From Molossus alvarezi (Eukaryota > Chordata > Mammalia > Chiroptera > Molossidae): 64,000 bases of DNA. Position numbers and translations under genes: made by a program. Below, piece after piece: positions 20,101 through 31,600 of the stretch. The stretch lies in contig JBAWUJ010000040.1 in the NCBI GenBank assembly GCA_037176705.1, forward strand, positions 1,612,001 through 1,676,000, written 5' to 3'. Below the pieces are notes generated by a model. The model saw only the letters and a list, made by a program, of their open reading frames with translations. It was not told the DNA's origin and ran no database searches. The number at the start of each line of letters is the position of its first letter. The stretch's first letter is position 1.

Positions 20101-22914
20101 GTCCTAAATTCTCTGAAACCAACAACACCTGGCCTCAGCGAGCCCCATACCTCCTCTGGCTCACTGGCCCCAGGCCTGGCAGTAGTAGCAGCCAGCGTTG
20201 GGCCCCAGCTTGACATTGCCTAGGCACCTCCAAGACCAGCACAGAAGGCAGCCATGTGTAGATCGCTTTGTAGCTTATGTCTGGTGGCCCCGGGGAGAAC
20301 ACACAGGGGCAGTGGCTGACCTCGCCCCGGAGCCAGCCTAGAAGAGTTGGCCTTTCCTTTGCTCCTTTTCCTTTCAGAATATTACAATGGCATCCTCAGT
20401 ACCTGGAGGTGGGTCTTTGTGCTTCTTTCTCAATAGGCTGTACGTATGTGTTCTTTTTCTTGCTTCTCTCTTTCCTCCCTCCCTCCCTCCCTCTCTGGCT
20501 AGAGCCCTTTGGGGCTCAGGGCAAGACTGAGGAAGTTGTACAGAGAGCTCCCACATGCCCACGGCCCTGTAGTCCCTGCTCTTTCTTCCCCAAGTCACAC
20601 ACGGGCAGGCACGCAGGCACCCAATGCGTGAATTTTCTGAGGCCCAGAGGCCTGCTGCAGAACTTAGGATGAAAACCCTACCCTGCTCTTTTCCAGAAAG
20701 ACAGGCATGGGCCTAAGCAAGGTGGCCTGGCCTGGGCTGGGCCTGGGGAGTGGGGGTGGGGTTAGGGGGTGGGAAGGGAAGGCCAGGGCCACTTATTCCA
20801 AGGGAACAGCAATGGCTTGATTCAAATGCAGAGAGCCTGGGACTTTGCCTGAGGCTTCTACAACTCCCCCACACTTAGGCCACTGATTCCAAGCTGCAGG
20901 AAGGGAGCAGGGTCAGTCTGGAGCTGAAAGAGTTCGCCTCCATGTGCCAAAGCCGAAAACTGCCCTCCACCCTCTGAGAAAGGGCAGGGTGTGGGTGGGG
21001 GTGAGGTGGCGGTTGGGTGGTGGTGGTGGTGGTGGTGAGCGGTGGCGGTTTAGGGGTGCAAGTGCAGGGCATCCAAGGAGAAGTTAAAGAGTCCATCTCG
21101 GCGTCATAGATTCCCCAGGCCAAACGCCGGTGTGGAGTGATGAGGGTCCAGGGAGGCCTGGTAGGGGATGAATGGACTCAGTAACCCTGTGTCTCGGTAA
21201 CAACAAGCACACTCGTACTGAAACACTGTGCTCCAGCTGACGATTTTGGTAACTCACCTTTAGGTACCCTTCACATGGATGGATGGAGAGATGGTTGGGT
21301 GGGTGGGTGGATGGATGGATGGTGAGCACTGAACTGGACAGACAGGACACACCGATCCTCCCTCCGACCACCGATTTCCAAGGGTAGGTCCGGGCCTAGG
21401 ACATGGGCAACCCCCCATCAAGTGAATTTAGTTAACACCTTTGTAATTTGGACCATCAGTGAGTTTAGTGTAGGTCTCTGGGTCTGTGAGGCCACTACAC
21501 AGGCCTCCCCTGAGCTCGCCTGTGTTCCTATGTGTATGTGGCCCCTGCTACGCGCACACGCGCGCACACACACGGTACTCTCCTCCGGAGAGCCCTGACT
21601 CCTAAGTCGTGATCCAGGGGTTGTTTGAAACATCACCCCAAAGGAGTGGACCCCAGGAGGGGGATGTGAACATATGTCCTAGATGCCAGTGAACTGTGTG
21701 TTCTTAAAAGGGTTCAGATCTGAGGTCGTAGGTGATGTTTATATTTACTACCCTGCAATGAGAACCTAGAAACAAGTCAGGACATCAAAAATCCCTCTCT
21801 TTGAAAGTCAGGGAGTTCCTACATGTGTCAGAGAGGGTCCCCTATTTGTCTCCTGGCCTTCCACAGAATTCACCCCAGGACCTGAGGTGTAATCTTTGAG
21901 TCTGATGAGTTTTTTGAGTCATTCTTTGTTGTTGCTGGTGCTGGTGCTGGTGCTGGTGCTGGTGCTGGTGCTGGTGCTGGTGCGGGTCCTGGTGTTGGTG
22001 GTGCTTCTGCTGCAGCTGCTGCTGCCGCTGCTGCCGCTGCTGGTGCTGCTGCTGCTGCTGGTGCTGGTTCTTCAGTTAATCCTCACCCGAGGGTATTTCC
22101 TTGATTTGCAGTTGGACACTGAAATGGCAGGATAATTCTGGGAGAAGAGGAACGGAGAAACCGAGGCAGGAAAGTTAAACAGAGCCAAAGAGCTTTGCGG
22201 GACGTGTTTAGCAGGGCCTTGTCTTGAGAACCAGGCCAACAGACTCTATTTGTCACAGAAGTGTGCAGCAGAGGAGGGGGCACGGAAGGGGAGAGGGGGA
22301 GAATTCAGACACCACTCATCCTGAAGTTGTTGGGACAGCAGGGAGGGAGGGAGGGAGAGACGAAGGAGGAAAGAAGAGTGTAAAGGAATGGACCAAGCAA
22401 CCAAGCAACCAAGCGACAAAAGAGGCAGGTCCTTCCCAGGAATAGACCAAAGAAAAGGGGAGACTTTTGGAGTCCAACTGCACCAGGAATATCTAGGCGA
22501 GGAACTCAAACACAAAAACTTCCAGACAGAAGGGGATGTGAGGCAGAAAAGGCTCTTTAGATGAGCTGACAGCCTGCCTGTGCTTCCTAGGCCAGACGCG
22601 TAGGTGGGCTCGCTCCGTTTCCGTAATAAATGTGCATGAGTTCAGGTTGTGCTCCATTCACTTGCACTCACGTTGCAATAAATTCACGGAGCGAGCGGAA
22701 AGCAGATGTTATGTGCAGTGTCTCCTCCACCTCCTTCCCCATGAGAACACAAAGATCCAGTCTGGGGACAGCCCTCTGCCGGTGATTCAGGGGATCGTCC
22801 AGTCACACCTCTCTGGTGTCTGTGAGCGGCGGTGCAGGTCCCATTTTCATCACAGGCGGCCTTTGAGAGGGAGTGGGAGGGGGGCAGGGGGTATGGTCAA
22901 GTGGGAGGGCAGGA
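17185..22914 (+). repeat. Macrosatellite unit 4 (5730 bp, 8 hexamers)
   Basis: Near-identical copy with a private C at 22361 inside the GGGA-rich purine tract. It has A at the 537-equivalent and A at the 2797-equivalent. Confidence 0.97.
21935..21982 (+). repeat. CTGGTG VNTR, unit 4, 8 copies
   Basis: Eight perfect hexamers. Confidence 0.95.
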
Positions 22915-24024
22915 GGGAGCGGGAAGAGGGAACTCTGCAACACCTCATGAGTTTATTCTCTTTGGCTTTCCCCACACACTCACTGCTTCAAGAAGCAATG
23001 TGGAGTCACACCAAGATTCCCCACGGGAGAACAGGAAGGAGGGGTTGACGGCAGGCAACTTTCCTTAGTAGGCCTCCTCCTCGCCCAGCCGCACCACTTG
23101 CCCTTGGCAGAGATTCCAGCGCCAGGCAAGGGGAGGAGTGGGGGCGAAAGCTTCACAGTGCCCAAAGGGTAGGGCCCCCGGCCCATGGGAAGCTGGAGGC
23201 AGGCGGGCCGAGCAGTAGAGGGGTGTCCCGTGGAACACATCTGCCGCTTTTCCATCGGACTGGAGCTTGGTGGGTTGTCGGGGCGGCGGCCCAAACACAC
23301 GGGTGGAGGGGGGCGCTCGCCTAGGGCGGGACTTTTGGGGGGGTTGCCCCGCCGGTTCGGGGCCCGCCGCCACAGGAGTGGTTCGCGGTGTCCTGCCAGG
23401 AATCCCTCCGTCACCCTCTTCAGTCCACCAAACCCCCTTTTTGTCTGGGAAAAGTGGACATGTGTAAAGAGGAGAAGCAAACGGACGACACAGCTCGGAG
23501 AGGCCGATTCACGTGGATTTTGTTTCCACGCGACACAGGTGTCAAGAAGTAAGTGTAAGGGATGAGGCCCCCACCTGCATTTCTCAGACCCGTGAAAGTA
23601 GTTTTCATGGCAGGTACTGCCGCGTGTCATTTGCCCCTACCCTGCTCCTACACACCGCCTTCCTTTTCCCCGGGGCGCAGGTGTGCTGCTAATTGCCACC
23701 ATTCAGGGCGGCCGCGGCCGCGGCCCCGCCCCCTTCGCCCCGCCCCCGTCCTGACGGCCCATCCCCCTGTGCGCCGACCCGGCCAGCTGTCAACCTCCTC
23801 TGTGCGGAGCTTATCACAGCCGCCACCGGGCAGGTGCTGCGCGATTGCCACACGTCACAGTGAGGCCAGCCGGATCGCATCGCATCACATCGCATCGCAT
23901 CGCATCCTGACTAACGGGGCCACGGAGACGCGTGGCCCAGCGCTCGGGAGCCCGGGCTCGTGGTCGATTCACGGCAGCGGGAGGGTGCTTGGGACACTTG
24001 TCTTCTCTCCTCTGTTCTCTGCTT

Positions 24025-24038
24025 CTCTCTCTCTCTCT
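24025..24038 (+). repeat. (CT)7 allele in unit 5
   Basis: Unit 5 has seven CT dinucleotides where the other ten complete units have six. This is the only indel in the array not explained by the hexamer VNTR. Confidence 0.9.
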
Positions 24039-27000
24039 CGCTCGCTCTCTCTCTCTGTGTCTCTCTCTCCCGCCCCGCCCCCGTCTCCCTCTCCTCCTCT
24101 CTCTCACCCCCCTAGTCTCATAGAGCTCTCCTGTCTTGCAGGACAGGGAATTTCGCGGAGTCGTGGAAGGGACTGCTCCCCTAGGCCCCTCCTGTGCCGA
24201 GGAAGGTCAGGCGGGCAAGCGGATCCCCGGGCGGATTTGGGGATTTCCTCGGAGCGAGGAGGCAGCTTCTCTGTGCGATCTCGGTTCCGGCGGAGGACAC
24301 CTGCTGCGGGCAGCGAAGCCGGACCCCGGTGGCCTGGGGTTTGGGCCGGCGCCGCCGGTACGTCAACCATCCACAGGAGTGGAAACGGTCCTGGTGCACA
24401 CTGCAACTGTTTTCAGAGAGGTAGGGACTGTCGTGTCTTAGGTCAAATAAGTACTTTTGAAACATAAGTCCATCAAATCAACGTGTTCATAGTTATTGCC
24501 TGATCCGCCCGCGCCCGCCCAGCCCCCAGCACACCAGGCCAACCCCAGCCGGCCTCGCCCCCCCCACCCTGACACACACACACACGCACCCCCACGGACA
24601 CGCACACCGCCCCGCCCCCCCACACACACACTGACACAGCAGCGCCCAGTCACGGCCCGTTAGAGATCCGGTCCACTGGTGGACCCGGTCGCTGTCCGTT
24701 GCAGCGGCCAAGTCCGGTGCCGGGCAACCTGTCTCTCCGGTCGCCCAGGCAACCGGCGCGGTCTCGCGTCCCCCGCAAGTCGTCCTCGCTCGTTCGGTGC
24801 CTCGATCGCGTGACCGCGGTTCTGCGGGCAGACCCGGAAGCGGGCCGGAGAGAGGCACACACGCACAGACACTCCCTCCCTCCCTCGCACACAGACACAC
24901 ACGGGCCTCCACACCTCCCTCGCTCCCTCCCCCCCTCCCCCCCTTGGCCTCTGGCCAAATACAAATACAGAATCAGTCAATAAAACATTTCAATATCGCC
25001 GTGCTCTCGTCCTGTTCACGGGCTTTGCGTCAGTCTGCGGCGGCGGCGGCCCGGGCAGAGACCCTGAGAGGGCCGAGGAGATCTCCCCCTCCCTTTTGAC
25101 CTGGAGAATGTTCAGTGGGCTGGCGAGGGAAGAGCGGCTGCCAGCCGCCGAGCCGGCCCGCGCGGTTTGTTTCTCACGGAAGGCTTCCGGGCCCGTGAGG
25201 AGGGAGACGATCTGGTGGGAGACCTAAGAGTGTAGTGAGACATCAGGAGGGATACCTCGACTGGGAACATCCTCCCTGAGGAGCAAGGGTTTCCCTTCCC
25301 ACCCCGGGCCCCCACCCAGCTCAGGATCCCAGTACCAGGAAGAGACGTCCCCATCCCTTGTGGCTGTGCAAACCACCGGGGATCGAGGTCCAGGCTGAGG
25401 CTGCCGGGGTCCCAGGCAGTTCCTTTGAAAGGGCCTGCCCACGCACGGAGCTCCGGGGACCCTCTTTCTGCGGGCTGCAGAGTGGGGGTGGGTGGCAGGG
25501 AGGGACAGCGGCAGCTTGAAAGGCACCAGAGACATCCCTGGGAAGAACTGAGTCAGTCCTTTGGCATTGGGGTGAGAGCTGGAGGGGCAGCTTTGTCCCA
25601 GGCACACGTGCTGGTGGAGGCTGCTGTTCCATGGGTGAGCCCTTCCCTGGCGGGGCAGGCAGCCCGGTGGGCGGGCGCGCACCGTCCCTGGGACTCTGGT
25701 GACCTAGCACCCACTGTCTGGGCCACCCTGGTGATTGCCTGAGGCCCCGCCCCACGGCACATTCAGGCCCACCCAAGCGGTGTCCATTGATTTTTCCCTA
25801 GGATTGGCCTGTCTTGGCTCCCGCTTCACGAGGTCCTAAATTCTCTGAAACCAACAACACCTGGCCTCAGCGAGCCCCATACCTCCTCTGGCTCACTGGC
25901 CCCAGGCCTGGCAGTAGTAGCAGCCAGCGTTGGGCCCCAGCTTGACATTGCCTAGGCACCTCCAAGACCAGCACAGAAGGCAGCCATGTGTAGATCGCTT
26001 TGTAGCTTATGTCTGGTGGCCCCGGGGAGAACACACAGGGGCAGTGGCTGACCTCGCCCCGGAGCCAGCCTAGAAGAGTTGGCCTTTCCTTTGCTCCTTT
26101 TCCCTTCAGAATATTACAATGGCATCCTCAGTACCTGGAGGTGGGTCTTTGTGCTTCTTTCTCAATAGGCTGTACGTATGTGTTCTTTTTCTTGCTTCTC
26201 TCTTTCCTCCCTCCCTCCCTCCCTCTCTGGCTAGAGCCCTTTGGGGCTCAGGGCAAGACTGAGGAAGTTGTACAGAGAGCTCCCACATGCCCACGGCCCT
26301 GTAGTCCCTGCTCTTTCTTCCCCAAGTCACACACGGGCAGGCACGCAGGCACCCAATGCGTGAATTTTCTGAGGCCCAGAGGCCTGCTGCAGAACTTAGG
26401 ATGAAAACCCTACCCTGCTCTTTTCCAGAAAGACAGGCATGGGCCTAAGCAAGGTGGCCTGGCCTGGGCTGGGCCTGGGGAGTGGGGGTGGGGTTAGGGG
26501 GTGGGAAGGGAAGGCCAGGGCCACTTATTCCAAGGGAACAGCAATGGCTTGATTCAAATGCAGAGAGCCTGGGACTTTGCCTGAGGCTTCTACAACTCCC
26601 CCACACTTAGGCCACTGATTCCAAGCTGCAGGAAGGGAGCAGGGTCAGTCTGGAGCTGAAAGAGTTCGCCTCCATGTGCCAAAGCCGAAAACTGCCCTCC
26701 ACCCTCTGAGAAAGGGCAGGGTGTGGGTGGGGGTGAGGTGGCGGTTGGGTGGTGGTGGTGGTGGTGGTGAGCGGTGGCGGTTTAGGGGTGCAAGTGCAGG
26801 GCATCCAAGGAGAAGTTAAAGAGTCCATCTCGGCGTCATAGATTCCCCAGGCCAAACGCCGGTGTGGAGTGATGAGGGTCCAGGGAGGCCTGGTAGGGGA
26901 TGAATGGACTCAGTAACCCTGTGTCTCGGTAACAACAAGCACACTCGTACTGAAACACTGTGCTCCAGCTGACGATTTTGGTAACTCACCTTTAGGTACC

Positions 27001-27666
27001 CTTCACATGGATGGATGGAGAGATGGTTGGGTGGGTGGGTGGATGGATGGATGGTGAGCACTGAACTGGACAGACAGGACACACCGATCCTCCCTCCGAC
27101 CACCGATTTCCAAGGGTAGGTCCGGGCCTAGGACATGGGCAACCCCCCATCAAGTGAATTTAGTTAACACCTTTGTAATTTGGACCATCAGTGAGTTTAG
27201 TGTAGGTCTCTGGGTCTGTGAGGCCACTACACAGGCCTCCCCTGAGCTCGCCTGTGTTCCTATGTGTATGTGGCCCCTGCTACGCGCACACGCGCGCACA
27301 CACACGGTACTCTCCTCCGGAGAGCCCTGACTCCTAAGTCGTGATCCAGGGGTTGTTTGAAACATCACCCCAAAGGAGTGGACCCCAGGAGGGGGATGTG
27401 AACATATGTCCTAGATGCCAGTGAACTGTGTGTTCTTAAAAGGGTTCAGATCTGAGGTCGTAGGTGATGTTTATATTTACTACCCTGCAATGAGAACCTA
27501 GAAACAAGTCAGGACATCAAAAATCCCTCTCTTTGAAAGTCAGGGAGTTCCTACATGTGTCAGAGAGGGTCCCCTATTTGTCTCCTGGCCTTCCACAGAA
27601 TTCACCCCAGGACCTGAGGTGTAATCTTTGAGTCTGATGAGTTTTTTGAGTCATTCTTTGTTGTTG

Positions 27667-27714
27667 CTGGTGCTGGTGCTGGTGCTGGTGCTGGTGCTGG
27701 TGCTGGTGCTGGTG
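27667..27714 (+). repeat. CTGGTG VNTR, unit 5, 8 copies
   Basis: Eight perfect hexamers, as in unit 2, which also shares this unit's C at the 3188-equivalent. Confidence 0.95.
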
Positions 27715-28646
27715 CGGGTCCTGGTGTTGGTGGTGCTTCTGCTGCAGCTGCTGCTGCCGCTGCTGCCGCTGCTGGTGCTGCTGCTGCTGCTGGTGCTGGT
27801 TCTTCAGTTAATCCTCACCCGAGGGTATTTCCTTGATTTGCAGTTGGACACTGAAATGGCAGGATAATTCTGGGAGAAGAGGAACGGAGAAACCGAGGCA
27901 GGAAAGTTAAACAGAGCCAAAGAGCTTTGCGGGACGTGTTTAGCAGGGCCTTGTCTTGAGAACCAGGCCAACAGACTCTATTTGTCACAGAAGTGTGCAG
28001 CAGAGGAGGGGGCACGGAAGGGGAGAGGGGGAGAATTCAGACACCACTCATCCTGAAGTTGTTGGGACAGCAGGGAGGGAGGGAGGGAGAGAGGAAGGAG
28101 GAAAGAAGAGTGTAAAGGAATGGACCAAGCAACCAAGCAACCAAGCGACAAAAGAGGCAGGTCCTTCCCAGGAATAGACCAAAGAAAAGGGGAGACTTTT
28201 GGAGTCCAACTGCACCAGGAATATCTAGGCGAGGAACTCAAACACAAAAACTTCCAGACAGAAGGGGATGTGAGGCAGAAAAGGCTCTTTAGATGAGCTG
28301 ACAGCCTGCCTGTGCTTCCTAGGCCAGACGCGTAGGTGGGCTCGCTCCGTTTCCGTAATAAATGTGCATGAGTTCAGGTTGTGCTCCATTCACTTGCACT
28401 CACGTTGCAATAAATTCACGGAGCGAGCGGAAAGCAGATGTTATGTGCAGTGTCTCCTCCACCTCCTTCCCCATGAGAACACAAAGATCCAGTCTGGGGA
28501 CAGCCCTCTGCCGGTGATTCAGGGGATCGTCCAGTCACACCTCTCTGGTGTCTGTGAGCGGCGGTGCAGGTCCCATTTTCATCACAGGCGGCCTTTGAGA
28601 GGGAGTGGGAGGGGGGCAGGGGGTATGGTCAAGTGGGAGGGCAGGA

Positions 28647-31600
28647 GGGAGCGGGAAGAGGGAACTCTGCAACACCTCATGAGTTTATTCTCTTTGGCTT
28701 TCCCCACACACTCACTGCTTCAAGAAGCAATGTGGAGTCACACCAAGATTCCCCACGGGAGAACAGGAAGGAGGGGTTGACGGCAGGCAACTTTCCTTAG
28801 TAGGCCTCCTCCTCGCCCAGCCGCACCACTTGCCCTTGGCAGAGATTCCAGCGCCAGGCAAGGGGAGGAGTGGGGGCGAAAGCTTCACAGTGCCCAAAGG
28901 GTAGGGCCCCCGGCCCATGGGAAGCTGGAGGCAGGCGGGCCGAGCAGTAGAGGGGTGTCCCGTGGAACACATCTGCCGCTTTTCCATCGGACTGGAGCTT
29001 GGTGGGTTGTCGGGGCGGCGGCCCAAACACACGGGTGGAGGGGGGCGCTCGCCTAGGGCGGGACTTTTGGGGGGGTTGCCCCGCCGGTTCGGGGCCCGCC
29101 GCCACAGGAGTGGTTCGCGGTGTCCTGCCAGGAATCCCTCCGTCACCCTCTTCAGTCCACCAAACCCCCTTTTTGTCTGGGAAAAGTGGACATGTGTAAA
29201 GAGGAGAAGCAAACGGACGACACAGCTCGGAGAGGCCGATTCACGTGGATTTTGTTTCCACGCGACACAGGTGTCAAGAAGTAAGTGTAAGGGATGAGGC
29301 CCCCACCTGCATTTCTCAGACCCGTGAAAGTAGTTTTCATGGCAGGTACTGCCGCGTGTCATTTGCCCCTACCCTGCTCCTACACACCGCCTTCCTTTTC
29401 CCCGGGGCGCAGGTGTGCTGCTAATTGCCACCATTCAGGGCGGCCGCGGCCGCGGCCCCGCCCCCTTCGCCCCGCCCCCGTCCTGACGGCCCATCCCCCT
29501 GTGCGCCGACCCGGCCAGCTGTCAACCTCCTCTGTGCGGAGCTTATCACAGCCGCCACCGGGCAGGTGCTGCGCGATTGCCACACGTCACAGTGAGGCCA
29601 GCCGGATCGCATCGCATCACATCGCATCGCATCGCATCCTGACTAACGGGGCCACGGAGACGCGTGGCCCAGCGCTCGGGAGCCCGGGCTCGTGGTCGAT
29701 TCACGGCAGCGGGAGGGTGCTTGGGACACTTGTCTTCTCTCCTCTGTTCTCTGCTTCTCTCTCTCTCTCGCTCGCTCTCTCTCTCTGTGTCTCTCTCTCC
29801 CGCCCCGCCCCCGTCTCCCTCTCCTCCTCTCTCTCACCCCCCTAGTCTCATAGAGCTCTCCTGTCTTGCAGGACAGGGAATTTCGCGGAGTCGTGGAAGG
29901 GACTGCTCCCCTAGGCCCCTCCTGTGCCGAGGAAGGTCAGGCGGGCAAGCGGATCCCCGGGCGGATTTGGGGATTTCCTCGGAGCGAGGAGGCAGCTTCT
30001 CTGTGCGATCTCGGTTCCGGCGGAGGACACCTGCTGCGGGCAGCGAAGCCGGACCCCGGTGGCCTGGGGTTTGGGCCGGCGCCGCCGGTACGTCAACCAT
30101 CCACAGGAGAGGAAACGGTCCTGGTGCACACTGCAACTGTTTTCAGAGAGGTAGGGACTGTCGTGTCTTAGGTCAAATAAGTACTTTTGAAACATAAGTC
30201 CATCAAATCAACGTGTTCATAGTTATTGCCTGATCCGCCCGCGCCCGCCCAGCCCCCAGCACACCAGGCCAACCCCAGCCGGCCTCGCACCCCCCACCCT
30301 GACACACACACACACGCACCCCCACGGACACGCACACCGCCCCGCCCCCCCACACACACACTGACACAGCAGCGCCCAGTCACGGCCCGTTAGAGATCCG
30401 GTCCACTGGTGGACCCGGTCGCTGTCCGTTGCAGCGGCCAAGTCCGGTGCCGGGCAACCTGTCTCTCCGGTCGCCCAGGCAACCGGCGCGGTCTCGCGTC
30501 CCCCGCAAGTCGTCCTCGCTCGTTCGGTGCCTCGATCGCGTGACCGCGGTTCTGCGGGCAGACCCGGAAGCGGGCCGGAGAGAGGCACACACGCACAGAC
30601 ACTCCCTCCCTCCCTCGCACACAGACACACACGGGCCTCCACACCTCCCTCGCTCCCTCCCCCCCTCCCCCCCTTGGCCTCTGGCCAAATACAAATACAG
30701 AATCAGTCAATAAAACATTTCAATATCGCCGTGCTCTCGTCCTGTTCACGGGCTTTGCGTCAGTCTGCGGCGGCGGCGGCCCGGGCAGAGACCCTGAGAG
30801 GGCCGAGGAGATCTCCCCCTCCCTTTCGACCTGGAGGATGTTCAGTGGGCTGGCGAGGGAAGAGCGGCTGCCAGCCGCCGAGCCGGCCCGCGCGGTTTGT
30901 TTCTCACGGAAGGCTTCCGGGCCCGTGAGGAGGGAGACGATCTGGTGGGAGACCTAAGAGTGTAGTGAGACATCAGGAGGGATACCTCGACTGGGAACAT
31001 CCTCCCTGAGGAGCAAGGGTTTCCCTTCCCACCCCGGGCCCCCACCCAGCTCAGGATCCCAGTACCAGGAAGAGACGTCCCCATCCCTTGTGGCTGTGCA
31101 AACCACCGGGGATCGAGGTCCAGGCTGAGGCTGCCGGGGTCCCAGGCAGTTCCTTTGAAAGGGCCTGCCCACGCACGGAGCTCCGGGGACCCTCTTTCTG
31201 CGGGCTGCAGAGTGGGGGTGGGTGGCAGGGAGGGACAGCGGCAGCTTGAAAGGCACCAGAGACATCCCTGGGAAGAACTGAGTCAGTCCTTTGGCATTGG
31301 GGTGAGAGCTGGAGGGGCAGCTTTGTCCCAGGCACACGTGCTGGTGGAGGCTGCTGTTCCATGGGTGAGCCCTTCCCTGGCGGGGCAGGCAGCCCGGTGG
31401 GCGGGCGCGCACCGTCCCTGGGACTCTGGTGACCTAGCACCCGCTGTCTGGGCCACCCTGGTGATTGCCTGAGGCCCCGCCCCACGGCACATTCAGGCCC
31501 ACCCAAGCGGTGTCCATTGATTTTTCCCTAGGATTGGCCTGTCTTGGCTCCCGCTTCACGAGGTCCTAAATTCTCTGAAACCAACAACACCTGGCCTCAG

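Larger units (their letters stand above)
22915..28646 (+). repeat. Macrosatellite unit 5 (5732 bp, 8 hexamers, extra CT)
   Basis: The only unit with a CT dinucleotide gain, (CT)7 instead of (CT)6 at 24025-24038. It shares C at 26104 with unit 2 (8906), three units upstream. It has A at the 537-equivalent. Confidence 0.97.
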
